Virus record (IMG/VR): IMGVR_UViG_3300022743_000214
Coordinates: 1 to 61,597 of that record
Source: a virus
Direction: 5' to 3' (one strand)
DNA length: 61,597 bases
Shown: positions 44,512-52,797 of the stretch, piece after piece
Layout: each line of letters begins with the position of its first letter
Position numbering within the stretch: the stretch's first letter is position 1
Made by a program: the position numbers and the translations under genes
Notes under the pieces: model-generated
What the model saw: only the letters and a program-made list of their open reading frames with translations
Told to the model about the DNA's origin: nothing
The model's database searches: none

Positions 44512-44973
44512 TCACCCAACGATGTCTGCCCAAAGATCCAGTTCTTCTGCTGGTCGCTCCATAGGCATTGAAATCCGCGAGCGCGAAGCAGGTGTGAAAC
44601 CCATCTCAATCGCGGCCTTGGTCATGATTTGCGCCTGCTTGTTGGCAATCGCTAGATAGGGAGATTGCATGGGCACGCCACTGCTGGGTGCCTTGACCAG
44701 CAATCCGGTCTTGCTGATCCCGATCTGCGCTTGGCGGTACAAATCTGCAGCACATGCCCAGACTTCAAGCACCGACATATCTAGCTTTTTGATCAACGTG
44801 GGCGGTGCACTCTCAATGGCGTACCGCCAAGCGGCCTTGGCACCTTCTGACATGTACTCGGGAGGCTCGACCAGCAAGCCCTCTGGCACAGGCTCATGGA
44901 AGTTGGTGCGACAGGGTTGCAAGGTGCCCTTGATCTGCTTGACTTGCGTTGGTAGTGGCTTACGTCCTCCCAT
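44512..44973 (-). CDS. Terminase small subunit (P27-like)
   Basis: A 153-aa protein beginning Met-Gly-Gly-Arg-Lys-Pro-Leu-Pro-Thr with Leu-Lys/Ile-Lys-Gly-Thr, the N-terminal signature of P27-type terminase small subunits. It recognises the packaging site. AGGTGA precedes the ATG. The stop is 6 bases before the TerL start. Confidence 0.85.
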   Translation of the reverse strand: MGGRKPLPTQVKQIKGTLQPCRTNFHEPVPEGLLVEPPEYMSEGAKAAWRYAIESAPPTLIKKLDMSVLEVWACAADLYRQAQIGISKTGLLVKAPSSGVPMQSPYLAIANKQAQIMTKAAIEMGFTPASRSRISMPMERPAEELDLWADIVG

Positions 44974-45109
44974 AAATCACCTGTTTTGTTTGATGTATCA
45001 GCCGTGCAAGGCGCAGCCGGAGAAGACCCCCCCATGCTCCAATTTGCACGCATAAAAATTTGACCAAGCGCACGCATCTTGCGCACCAGTCTGTAGAGAT
45101 TCAGACCCC
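44974..45109. other. HNH-TerS intergenic region, candidate cos/packaging site region
   Basis: A 136-base gap between the HNH and terminase small subunit genes. In HK97-like phages with an HNH-terminase arrangement the cos site is usually close to here. The gap contains a run of seven Cs (around 45029) and, at its right edge, a C-rich block that is partly self-complementary to a GGGGG block across 45105-45127. No cos end can be identified from sequence alone. Confidence 0.2.
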
Positions 45110-45496
45110 CTACCCCTCAGGACGGGGGCACTGCCTTGAAGATGCAGTCTCTGAGGCGGTCTTTGCGTTGTGACAGGGCACGCACAGTCCCTGCAAATTC
45201 GAACGCTCAAATCGCTCACCACCTTTTTTGATTGGCACGATGTGATCCACCACGGTGGCCAACTGAAGCACGCCCTTGGTGTGGCAGCGACAGCAAAGCG
45301 GGTTCGATCGCAACACCGCTGCACGAGTGTTTCGCCACCTGGCGGATTGATAAAACCCCAGCTCAGTGTCGAAGCCTCTTCGTGCGCGTGAGTAATCGCG
45401 GTGCACCTTGGTCTGGTGCTTGGCGCAGTAACCCGCAATGTTCAACACCTGTGAACAACCCGGATATCGGCAAGGAGTTGGCGCACTTCTGGGCAT
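45110..45496 (-). CDS. HNH endonuclease
   Basis: A 128-aa protein with Asp-His-Ile-Val-Pro (HNH first His), then Asn-Leu-Gln-Gly-Leu-Cys-x2-Cys-His-Asn. The zinc-binding Cys pair Cys-Cys-Arg-Cys precedes it. HNH proteins beside terminase assist cos cleavage in HK97-like phages. The C-terminus is short and basic. Confidence 0.92.
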   Translation of the reverse strand: MPRSAPTPCRYPGCSQVLNIAGYCAKHQTKVHRDYSRARRGFDTELGFYQSARWRNTRAAVLRSNPLCCRCHTKGVLQLATVVDHIVPIKKGGERFERSNLQGLCVPCHNAKTASETASSRQCPRPEG

Positions 45497-45603
45497 ATCA
45501 ATCGACTTTCAAGCAATAAGCGACAGCTTCAAAAAATTAACTTGGCTTCATCTTGTTTAAGAGCGTCAATGCTTCACATCACACGAAGCAAAGGAGCCAA
45601 AAC

Positions 45604-45807
45604 ATGAAGCAACCAAACCGAGAACAAGTGATCGAACAAATTGCTATAGACCACCTGTTTATCCAAACCCTTGAGCCCCGCAACAGAGACCGACTGGATT
45701 TCCATGACGTCTCGGTGTGGGCAGTCAAGAGCGCACTTGAAGCCGCCTACGCCGCAGGTGCTTTAGCAGAACAAAACAAATCAACAACATCGAAAGGTAA
45801 AAAATGA
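45604..45807 (+). CDS. Small protein (67 aa), DUF6900-like
   Basis: From ATG 45604, preceded by AAGGAG, opposite to the late genes. The pattern Ile-Glu-Gln-Ile-Ala, then Thr-Leu-Glu-x-Arg-Asn-x-Asp-x-Leu-Asp-Phe-His-Asp-Val and Ala-Leu-Glu-Ala-Ala-Tyr-x-Ala-Gly matches the small DUF6900 family found on phages and plasmids. Function unknown. It overlaps the next gene by 4 bases. The assignment by name is from memory. Confidence 0.75.
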   Translation: MKQPNREQVIEQIAIDHLFIQTLEPRNRDRLDFHDVSVWAVKSALEAAYAAGALAEQNKSTTSKGKK

Positions 45808-46244
45808 AACTCACGGACACCCAGCGCACCTTGCTTGAAGCAGCCGCTAAACACCCACAAAAAATACTGTGTGACATCCCCGCCAATCTCAAAGGCGGTG
45901 CACTCATCAAAGTGCTCACCGCTCTTGGTAATGCAGGACTGATTGCCCCACACAGCCAAACGTCCGAGGGCACGACTCAATACACGATCACCGCTGCAGG
46001 GCGTGAAGCGATTGGCGAAAAACCCGACACGCCGATCAAGCAAAGAGATGGGACCAAACAAGCCACTCTCATCGAACTGCTCAAGCGTCCCGAGGGAGCG
46101 AGCCTGGTTGAGATGATGCAAGCCACTGGGTGGCAGCAACACACCCTCAGAGGCGCAATGGCCGGAGCCTTGAAGAAAAAACTAAGCTTGAATATCGTGT
46201 CTGAGAAGACCGATGGTCAAGAACGCAAATACCGAATTGTGTGA
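45804..46244 (+). CDS. DUF3489-like DNA-binding-type protein
   Basis: A 146-aa protein with an N-terminal winged-helix-like segment and a C-terminal block with Gly-Thr-Lys-Gln-Ala-Thr-Leu-Ile-Glu-Leu-Leu, Gly-Trp-Gln-x-His-Thr and Arg-Gly-Ala-Met-Ala-Gly-Ala-Leu-Lys-Lys-Lys, the hallmark of DUF3489. Members are probably DNA-binding; role unknown. Overlaps the preceding gene by 4 bases. Confidence 0.85.
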   Translation: MKLTDTQRTLLEAAAKHPQKILCDIPANLKGGALIKVLTALGNAGLIAPHSQTSEGTTQYTITAAGREAIGEKPDTPIKQRDGTKQATLIELLKRPEGASLVEMMQATGWQQHTLRGAMAGALKKKLSLNIVSEKTDGQERKYRIV

Positions 46245-46251
46245 GGTCGCC

Positions 46252-46611
46252 ATGAAAACCATGACGATCACCATCGAACGAATCCCTCGCACACTGGCAT
46301 TCGCAGGACAAGAAATCAACGTCGAAGAACTCGGCATCGAGCTACCCTTTGCACGCAAGCCATGCAGCCTCGAGGAGGTGGGGGGCTTTGGGAGCTACAA
46401 GGTCCTCGTGACGGAGACCAAGGTGATGACACCCGAGGAGTTCGACGACTTTGGTCGCACGCTTTTGAAGTCACGTGACTGGCTGGCAGGCAAAGGTGGC
46501 GGAACAGGAGACGGCTACCTGTGCGTCGAAGTCACAGCCCCAGGTCGCCCTTATCTCTACGTCAACCCAGAAGGCGGTGACTATGCGAGATACGTGGCAC
46601 GGTTGGGGTAA
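46252..46611 (+). CDS. Hypothetical phage protein (119 aa)
   Basis: From ATG 46252, the third gene of a plus-strand trio. It has a Gly-Gly-Gly-Thr-Gly-Asp-Gly motif and several Tyr near the C-terminus. No known family is recognised. The start 13 codons downstream of a longer possible frame avoids overlap with DUF3489. Confidence 0.65.
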   Translation: MKTMTITIERIPRTLAFAGQEINVEELGIELPFARKPCSLEEVGGFGSYKVLVTETKVMTPEEFDDFGRTLLKSRDWLAGKGGGTGDGYLCVEVTAPGRPYLYVNPEGGDYARYVARLG

Positions 46612-46641
46612 ACAAAAAGGCGGAGGGTCACCCCTACCGCC
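46611..46641 (-). terminator. Intrinsic terminator for HU-like gene
   Basis: On the minus strand a hairpin with 5-base GC arms GGCGG/CCGCC and inner AGGG/CCCT is followed by five Ts. It lies 25 bases beyond the HU stop. Confidence 0.75.
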
Positions 46642-46665
46642 TTGTGCGTTGAGCAAGTGAAGTGA

Positions 46666-46947
46666 TTACTTCTTCTTGTTCACTGCAGCCTTGAAGCCAG
46701 CACCTGCTTTGAAGCTGGGCACAGTTGCCGCAGCGATTTTCAAAGCTTCGCCTGTGCGAGGATTCTTGCCCGTGCGTGCTGCACGCTTTGTTGCCTTGAA
46801 GGTACCGAAGCCGATCAATTGAACATCTTCTTTCTTGGCAACAGTCTTGGTGATGATGTGCACCAATGCTTCGATTGCACGACCTGCAGCAGCTTTGCTC
46901 AGGTCAGTCTCTTTTGCCAGGGCTTCGATAAGTTCAGTTTTGTTCAC
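46666..46947 (-). CDS. HU-family DNA-binding protein
   Basis: A 93-aa HU protein: the N-terminal helical dimer (Glu-Leu-Ile-Glu-Ala-Leu-Ala), Gly-Phe-Gly-Thr-Phe, and the arm Arg-x-Gly-Arg/Lys-Asn-Pro-Arg-Thr-Gly-Glu. It binds and bends DNA. GTG start with AGGAGA upstream. It could be a phage-borne HU; it lies within the early region beside the methyltransferase gene. Confidence 0.93.
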   Translation of the reverse strand: MNKTELIEALAKETDLSKAAAGRAIEALVHIITKTVAKKEDVQLIGFGTFKATKRAARTGKNPRTGEALKIAAATVPSFKAGAGFKAAVNKKK

Positions 46948-47063
46948 TCTTTTCTCCTATTGATTTGAACGAGAGAAATTCTCACCCAAGAATCCAGGTG
47001 ATTTATGACAAAGCGAGCAGGAAATCCCTGAGAAATTGTCCTTGGAGTGACAGAAACACCCGC

Positions 47064-48302
47064 TTAAGCGTCCTGGATGGCGAGTTCAGCCATCAAATCT
47101 CGGTTGGAGAGTACAGCTTTTTGTCCCGCATACTCTTCCCAGCGCTTGACAATCACATCCACAAACTTGGGATCGAGTTCCAGCAAGCGTGCCTGACGGT
47201 TGGTTTTTTCACAGGCAATAAGCGTGGTACCAGATCCGCCAAAGAGATCGAGCACGATGTCCCGGCTTTTGGATGAATTCTTGATTGCACGCTCCACCAA
47301 TTCCACAGGTTTCATGGTCGGATGCAAATCATTCACACGCGGTTTGTTGTAGTTCCAGATGTCAGACTGGTCACGGTCACCGCACCAGAAATGATCAGAG
47401 CCTTGCTTCCATCCATACAGAATGGGTTCGTATTGCCGCTGGTAGTCCGCACGTCCAAGCGTGAACGTGTTCTTGGCCCAAATCACAAAAGTGGACCACT
47501 TACCCCCTGCATCCAGCCAGGCCTTTTGCAAGGTGTGCAATTCGGATGAACTCATGCACACGTAGCAAGCGCCCTTGGTCACCAAGAGCAGATTGACACA
47601 GGCGTCGTAGAGGAATTTGTAAAACCCATCGCCCAAGGCATCGTTCAAGATGCGTCTGTCTTTGCCGCGCAACTTGTCTTTGGCACTGTTGCCATAGTCC
47701 ACGTTGTAGGGTGGATCGGTAAAAGCCATGTCAGCCAGTTCGCCACCCATGAGCTTTTCCACATCCGAGAGCATTGTGGAGTCACCACAAAGCAGGCGGT
47801 GGTTGCCAAGGATCCACAAGTCCCCAGGTCTGGAAACAGGATCTACTGGTGTCTCTGGGATTGCATCATCCTCGGTCAGACCACCGCCTTCTTCATTCAT
47901 GCCAAGCAACTCATCGAGTTCCTTGTCGCTAAAGCCCATCAACTCCAGATCGAAATCGGCTGACTTGAGTTCAGCCAACTCGAGCTTCAAGAGTTCCTGA
48001 TCCCAGCCTGCGTTTTCTGCCAAACGGTTGTCAGCCAGGATGTAGGCCTTCTTTTGCTCAGGCGTGAGATGGGACAGCTCGATAACTGGCACCTCATTGA
48101 GTTCAAGCTTTCTGGCAGCAAGTAATCGACCATGTCCCGCGATCAGGCCTTTGTCACCATCCACCAAAATTGGATTGGTCCAGCCGAACTCGGCAATCGA
48201 TGCTGCGATTTGTGCCACTTGGGCGTCACTGTGGGTCCTGGCGTTGCGCGCGTAAGGCACGAGCGCACTCACTGGGACCATTCGGATCTCAGGTTGGTTC
48301 AT
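47064..48302 (-). CDS. ParB-methyltransferase fusion (N4/N6 DNA methylase)
   Basis: A 412-aa protein. The N-terminal about 100 residues form a ParB/Srx-like domain (Gly-His-Gly-Arg at 56-59). The C-terminal domain has DPPY at 196-199 followed later by Phe-Gly-Gly-Ser-Gly-Thr-Thr, the order of beta-class methylases. It may protect phage DNA from host restriction. A defined target is not readable. No clear ribosome-binding site precedes the ATG at 48302. Confidence 0.9.
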   Translation of the reverse strand: MNQPEIRMVPVSALVPYARNARTHSDAQVAQIAASIAEFGWTNPILVDGDKGLIAGHGRLLAARKLELNEVPVIELSHLTPEQKKAYILADNRLAENAGWDQELLKLELAELKSADFDLELMGFSDKELDELLGMNEEGGGLTEDDAIPETPVDPVSRPGDLWILGNHRLLCGDSTMLSDVEKLMGGELADMAFTDPPYNVDYGNSAKDKLRGKDRRILNDALGDGFYKFLYDACVNLLLVTKGACYVCMSSSELHTLQKAWLDAGGKWSTFVIWAKNTFTLGRADYQRQYEPILYGWKQGSDHFWCGDRDQSDIWNYNKPRVNDLHPTMKPVELVERAIKNSSKSRDIVLDLFGGSGTTLIACEKTNRQARLLELDPKFVDVIVKRWEEYAGQKAVLSNRDLMAELAIQDA

Positions 48303-48345
48303 AGGAGTAAGGAAATAAAATCACGGCCAAACAAAAAGTTCAACC

Positions 48346-48573
48346 GTGCAGATCAATGTGATTCGCGGGATCCTTGCCCGCAAAAGTTCAAACGAAACGA
48401 CCAGTGCAGAAACAGGCTTTGTGCCGTTAACTGCTGGGGTGTACCGAATCGGTTCGGAGGTCGAGGGTCGACTGGAAGTTCTTCGCGGAGAAAAACCAAC
48501 TGTGTACCTGCCGATGGAAAAGCTGCGTGAATACGAAGCCGCTGGCGAGATTGAAGTGATTCACACCCGTTGA
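48346..48573 (+). CDS. Small hypothetical protein (75 aa)
   Basis: GTG start at 48346 and codon usage that looks real (Val-Tyr-Leu-Pro-Met-Glu-Lys-Leu-Arg-Glu-Tyr-Glu). Divergent from the methyltransferase gene. No known family. Weak ribosome-binding site, so confidence is moderate. Confidence 0.5.
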   Translation: MQINVIRGILARKSSNETTSAETGFVPLTAGVYRIGSEVEGRLEVLRGEKPTVYLPMEKLREYEAAGEIEVIHTR

Positions 48574-48666
48574 GTTGAATCTGCTCAGATGATCGTGAGC
48601 AATTGCTGCTTGCGTACATGTCTCGACCGTAGACAGAAATGTAGCTTCAAAACGCCCAAATGTTGC

Positions 48667-48742
48667 AGCGTGATTTGAGCCCTAAAGCCGCGCATTCCCT
48701 CTCGCCTTTTAATTGCGCCTCGCACTTACTTCAAATCACGCT
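48667..48742. repeat. 12-base perfect inverted repeat with 52-base spacer
   Basis: AGCGTGATTTGA at 48667-48678 and its exact complement TCAAATCACGCT at 48731-48742 flank 52 bases. It lies between two genes that converge on this gap. It may be a long RNA hairpin, a bidirectional terminator lacking a T-run, or a protein-binding pair. Confidence 0.55.
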
Positions 48743-48752
48743 AGAACACCCT

Positions 48753-49154
48753 CTAACGAATCACTACCGGTTTTGGTGGCTCATTGAGCTTGTCAGTCAC
48801 GAGCTGGATGTCTCGCTTCCAGCGCCTCCACGCTGTGGTGCGGTCACATCCAAAGCGCTTACCGATCTCGATCCAGTCAAAGCGCTTCGCACGCATCCAG
48901 ACCAGATGTCGCTCATCGAGCTCCAGCACCTGAACCCATTTCATGGCTTCAAGCATCAAGGCAATATCCTGGGGACTGGGTGGCGGCAAGCGATACAACC
49001 TGTCCCGATCAGGATAGGCCTCGAGTTCGCTGCGCACCACCACGGGCCAGGTACTCACATACCCTTGCACGGCAACACGGGGAAGTCGTCTGGCTGTACG
49101 TGCGGCTTCGCTAAAGCGAGCCGCAACAGTTTCAACTGTCCAGACCTCACCCAT
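48753..49154 (-). CDS. Phage regulatory-type HTH protein (DUF6362-like)
   Basis: About 133 aa from ATG 49154, which overlaps the stop of the preceding gene by 8 bases with GAGG upstream. The C-terminal segment Trp-Ile-Glu-Ile-Gly-Lys-Arg-Phe-Gly-Cys-Asp-Arg-Thr-Thr-Ala-Trp looks like a helix-turn-helix. Longer starts (49172, 49208) are possible. Likely a phage transcription factor of a DUF6362-like family (from memory). Confidence 0.65.
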   Translation of the reverse strand: MGEVWTVETVAARFSEAARTARRLPRVAVQGYVSTWPVVVRSELEAYPDRDRLYRLPPPSPQDIALMLEAMKWVQVLELDERHLVWMRAKRFDWIEIGKRFGCDRTTAWRRWKRDIQLVTDKLNEPPKPVVIR

Positions 49155-49374
49155 GGGAGCCTCGCTTTGCATTCGATTGAGGGAGCTGGCCGTAAAGCCG
49201 CTCGCCAATGCTGCGAATCAACTGGCGCTCCAGAAAATTCAGGCGTGTGTCGTCTTCTGCAACCACAAGGATGTGTTGCTCTCGCCATCCCTGGCGTTTG
49301 GTAGCTTCAACATCCATGGCGCTGGCTTGCATGCGCCCAAGGGGCGATGTGTATCGAGGCTGGGGAATGTTCAT
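49147..49374 (-). CDS. Hypothetical phage protein (75 aa)
   Basis: A short frame preceded by GGGGGTG at its ATG. Basic, no membrane segment. Gly-Arg-Met-Gln near the N-terminus and a central Arg-Gln-Leu-Ile-Arg. No known family. It overlaps the HTH gene downstream by 8 bases, supporting translation. Confidence 0.55.
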   Translation of the reverse strand: MNIPQPRYTSPLGRMQASAMDVEATKRQGWREQHILVVAEDDTRLNFLERQLIRSIGERLYGQLPQSNAKRGSHG

Positions 49375-49418
49375 TGAACACCCCCAATCGCAAATGGATC
49401 ATGCGCCGATGGGAAGGC

Positions 49419-49511
49419 AAATGCGTCGAATGACGCATTTGACGTTAGAAAACATTCCTTCTCTATATGCGCGTATGCGCGTACGCGTAGAGAACTACTG
49501 TTATGGAATGT
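49419..49511. other. Nested dyads between primase and small gene, candidate origin or regulatory region
   Basis: AAATGCGTC and GACGCATTT face each other at 49419-49440 with a 4-base loop. Then a nested dyad runs 49452-49511: ACATTCC outside TTCTCTA, an inner core with two GCGCGTA units, then TAGAGAA and GGAATGT. This lies directly downstream of the primase-helicase gene, a common place for a replication origin in P4-type modules. An operator role is also possible. Confidence 0.35.
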
Positions 49512-49562
49512 CGGAAGCGTCAATACACCTGTGTTTGAATCCGATAGTTTCACTTTTATCTC

Positions 49563-51896
49563 CTAGTTGTCGTTGTACGGGTAGCTGCGAACAGGCAAAT
49601 TCGTAGGCTGTTTGATGTCGATTCCGGCAAAGCCGCGAACACCCATGGGGTTGCGCCACTTATCGAACCGTCGCGTGATCAGCGCATCCGAGAAACGGCG
49701 TTGCGTGCCGACAAACTCACCGCTCAACTCCGCCCACTGTTTCCAGTCGTTGAACAGCGTCACCGTGAGAGCCTTGTCGTTTGCACCGAACTTGCAGCGC
49801 TCATCCATCCAGCGCCCCATGGCGTCTTCTGCTTCGAAATACTCATCCGTGGCACTGGTCACGGAAAGCGGTTGGCTCAAGCCGTTTTGCTGCCAAAGCA
49901 AACAGCCCTGAAGCGCCCAGGCCAGGATGCCGTCACGCTCAGCGAGCAACTTCTCGGTAAGCAAGGGGTCACGCTTTTCTGGCGGCACTGTGATCGTGAA
50001 AGGGATCAAGTGCATGCGGCGTCGCATGGCCTCATCAATGTTGCGAATCGCTGGTTTGTGGTTGCCAGCAATCAGCAACTTGAACTGGGGTGGGTAGGTG
50101 AAGAAGTCCTGGTGCATCAGGCGTGCTGTCACCAAGTCGCCACCCGTGATGGCCTTGATCTTGGACTCGTTCCAGCGTCTGCCCTGCTCCGTTTCGGTGG
50201 CCGACACAAAGCGTGCACCACGCAATCCGGCCAGATCGGTAGGATGACGGTCCGAGCGCGTTTCCATGAACGTATCCATGGGTGCGTTGGCAGCATAGTC
50301 CCCCAGGATGGTGGAGATGACGTTGACGAAGACGGACTTGCCGTTTGCGCCTGTGCCATACAGAAAAAACAAAGCGTGCGTGCTGATGTCCCCTGTCAGG
50401 CAATAACCCACCACGCGTTGCAAGTACAGCTGCAATTCCTTGTCGCCACCTGTGACGTTCTCCAAGAAAGTCGCCCACACGGGGCTCTCCCCCTTAGGCG
50501 TGGCGGTGGTGACCTTGGTCATGCGGCGATCGCGCCTGTGTGGCCCCATTCCCCCGCGTTTGAGGTCAATGATTCCACCGGGTGTGTTCAGCAACCAGGG
50601 GTCACCATCCCACTCTTCCACCGTGGCACTGTGGCGTGGGTCTGAGCGCACGATGCGCTCAATCGCGGACATGGTGCCCGAGCTGGCCAACCTGGCTTTG
50701 AGCTTAGGGGTATCGGCTTTGTAGGAAGCCGCACGACAAACCGTTCGACTGAGGTGATGCACGTAGAGTGACTTGTCGATGTTCCAGCGCACACCGTTCC
50801 ACACCAGCCACTTGCCCCATGGTGCGCAGTACCGCCAGTCTTCGGCGTACTGCCGAGTGAATGCCATGGCCAGACCGTCCTCGGTGGTGTAGTCCAGCCC
50901 ATCCACGATGTCGGAAGCTGTGCTCTCTTCGGCTTGGCGTATCACGGGCATACGATCCCCTGCGGCCAAAAAGCCTGTGACATCAAAACCTTCCAGACGC
51001 GCGTCGGCCACATCCCATCCATCGGGTTTGTCTTCAGGCGGTTGCAGGATGGCGCAGCTGATGGCACCTGCCAGCAGGATCGCTTGCGATGCTCGGTCGG
51101 CGTAGTCCCATCCGGGTTTGTCGCGATCGGGCCAGATAAGCACATGCTTGCCTGCCAGTGGTGTCCAGTCGGTTTTGTCCACCGGCGCGTTGGCTCCGTG
51201 CATGGCTGTGGTGGCGCACACGCCCAACTCAATGAGCGCTTGCGCGCACTTTTCGCCCTCGACCAACACGATGCGCTCGGCGTACGAAATGTTGGGCTGG
51301 TTGAACAGCGGTCTGGGATCGGGTGGAGCCATCTTGCGGCGCTTCACATCCCACGGACGAAACTCCTTCTTGCCGGGCTCGGGGTCATAGCGATAGACCA
51401 CCGCGATCAATTTGCCTGCCGCATCCTGGTAGTCCCACTTGGCCGTGGCAGGTCCGAGCTCATCCACCACGGGCGTCTTAGTTTTGTCTTTGCCAGATAC
51501 GCGTTGCGGCTGCATGTCCACGCGTCCAAGCAAATCCTTGGCGCGTTTGAGCACCTCGGGGAAATGCGTCTGGACATTGATCTGGTAGTAACGCGCGATC
51601 AAATCAAAAATGTCACCACCTTCGCCTGTGGCGCGATCAGTCCACAGGCCTGCCTTGGGTCCTGAGAGCAATAGCTCCAAACTGTCTCCTGGGCCACCCA
51701 TCACATCGCCCACGAGGTACTTGGCGTTACGCCGTTTGCCAGCAGGCCAGATTTCGGTGACGAGGGTGCTCAGGCGATCTAGCAGCGCCTGCCGGATATC
51801 GGCCTTTTCGTTTGCACCATCCGCTTTGTCGGATTTGTCCTTGGAGGCGTTTGCCCGTCGAAACGACTCTTGGGCGGGGTCATTGAAATCAAGCAT
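49563..51896 (-). CDS. P4-type primase-helicase
   Basis: About 777 aa from ATG 51896, which overlaps the stop of the upstream gene. A Toprim-like segment (Leu-Val-Glu-Gly-Glu-Lys-Cys-Ala) and an archaeo-eukaryotic-type primase region precede a superfamily 3 helicase with Walker A Gly-Ala-Asn-Gly-Lys-Ser. These domains occur in phage/plasmid primases of the P4 family and make both priming and unwinding activities for phage DNA replication. A longer frame upstream is inside the neighbour. Confidence 0.9.
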   Translation of the reverse strand: MLDFNDPAQESFRRANASKDKSDKADGANEKADIRQALLDRLSTLVTEIWPAGKRRNAKYLVGDVMGGPGDSLELLLSGPKAGLWTDRATGEGGDIFDLIARYYQINVQTHFPEVLKRAKDLLGRVDMQPQRVSGKDKTKTPVVDELGPATAKWDYQDAAGKLIAVVYRYDPEPGKKEFRPWDVKRRKMAPPDPRPLFNQPNISYAERIVLVEGEKCAQALIELGVCATTAMHGANAPVDKTDWTPLAGKHVLIWPDRDKPGWDYADRASQAILLAGAISCAILQPPEDKPDGWDVADARLEGFDVTGFLAAGDRMPVIRQAEESTASDIVDGLDYTTEDGLAMAFTRQYAEDWRYCAPWGKWLVWNGVRWNIDKSLYVHHLSRTVCRAASYKADTPKLKARLASSGTMSAIERIVRSDPRHSATVEEWDGDPWLLNTPGGIIDLKRGGMGPHRRDRRMTKVTTATPKGESPVWATFLENVTGGDKELQLYLQRVVGYCLTGDISTHALFFLYGTGANGKSVFVNVISTILGDYAANAPMDTFMETRSDRHPTDLAGLRGARFVSATETEQGRRWNESKIKAITGGDLVTARLMHQDFFTYPPQFKLLIAGNHKPAIRNIDEAMRRRMHLIPFTITVPPEKRDPLLTEKLLAERDGILAWALQGCLLWQQNGLSQPLSVTSATDEYFEAEDAMGRWMDERCKFGANDKALTVTLFNDWKQWAELSGEFVGTQRRFSDALITRRFDKWRNPMGVRGFAGIDIKQPTNLPVRSYPYNDN

Positions 51897-52221
51897 GCGC
51901 GACCCCGCCTTCCTGCGCTGTGGATTGCGCACGCAAGATCTCTCCAAGTTGCGCATGCCAGACGCGCAACTCATCCAGCCGGTAGCGAACCAGTTTGTTG
52001 ATGTAGTAATGCGGTATCTGGAGTTGCTTGCGCTTGTAGGGGTTGCGGAAATAATAAAAAGGCAAGTTGAAAGCCACAGCGGCCTGCTCTGAGGAAAGCA
52101 TGGTTTGCTTGAGCTCGTCGCGGCTTGGCGATCGCACAGGCAGTTCGATGTGAGCGCCCATGTGAACCGTCATGCTCGATGGGTGACTCGACGACATGGT
52201 GGTGTTGTTTAAGTTGGTCAT
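51889..52221 (-). CDS. Helix-turn-helix phage protein (110 aa)
   Basis: From ATG 52221 with GGAGAA upstream. The segment Ser-Ser-Glu-Gln-Ala-Ala-Val-Ala-Phe-Asn-Leu-Pro and the later Val-Arg-Tyr-Arg-Leu-Asp-Glu-Leu-Arg-Val-Trp resemble HTH_17/excisionase-like proteins. Likely binds DNA near the primase or controls early genes. Its stop overlaps the primase start. Confidence 0.7.
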   Translation of the reverse strand: MTNLNNTTMSSSHPSSMTVHMGAHIELPVRSPSRDELKQTMLSSEQAAVAFNLPFYYFRNPYKRKQLQIPHYYINKLVRYRLDELRVWHAQLGEILRAQSTAQEGGVAHA

Positions 52222-52326
52222 GGCAAAAGTTCTCCCTGCCAACCACTCGCGTGGTCGGCATCAGGTTTTGAAAATGGTTGAATTTGGTGTGGGTTAACGC
52301 GCAGCAGTGACTGCTGTGTTGCGGCC

Positions 52327-52782
52327 CTAGCCGTAAGGCGCATTCCCTAGTTGCATTCGCACAGGTGGGTACTTGCTCGCTTCGTGCGCTTGCACCATGG
52401 CCTCAACGTAGGTGGTGACCACCGCATCGATCAGTCGCAAAGCATCGCTTTGTGAGTACGAGCTCAACGGACGATCAATGCCGATTTCGTCAGCAGCCTC
52501 CCCCAAGGGTTTGAGGCATTGGTGCATCGCAGCCATTTCAGCTTCAGAAGGATCAATCACATGCACCCCCTGCGGGAAGGTTTGCGCATCGCTTTGACTG
52601 AGTGAGCGCATGCCCACTTCGTATAGCTTGTGAAAACACCGTTGGCAGCGTCGCGAACAAAACATCCAATCGACGGGGTAACGCTGAGCCCTCCCCACCT
52701 GAAAGCGAATGTCCGCGTGACCGTAGCCTCTGGCCTGTCGCGCGCAAACCCAGCACTTCATGACCGCACGTTTTAGCAACAT
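52327..52782 (-). CDS. DUF6511-like phage protein with zinc-binding cysteines
   Basis: A 151-aa protein (start 52782; 52761 is also possible). Two Cys pairs (Cys-Trp-Val-Cys and Cys-Ser-Arg-Arg-Cys) near the N-terminus are typical of DUF6511-like phage proteins, probably a zinc ribbon. Role unknown; found in early regions of related phages (from memory). Confidence 0.6.
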   Translation of the reverse strand: MLLKRAVMKCWVCARQARGYGHADIRFQVGRAQRYPVDWMFCSRRCQRCFHKLYEVGMRSLSQSDAQTFPQGVHVIDPSEAEMAAMHQCLKPLGEAADEIGIDRPLSSYSQSDALRLIDAVVTTYVEAMVQAHEASKYPPVRMQLGNAPYG

Positions 52783-52797
52783 AGTTCAACTGCTCGC

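Noticed and set aside
44998-45438. 146-aa minus-strand reading frame overlapping the HNH gene
   Set aside because: The HNH motif lies in the other frame, and this frame covers the intergenic region.
49701-51665. Two long plus-strand reading frames (314 and 243 aa)
   Set aside because: Antisense to the primase-helicase gene.
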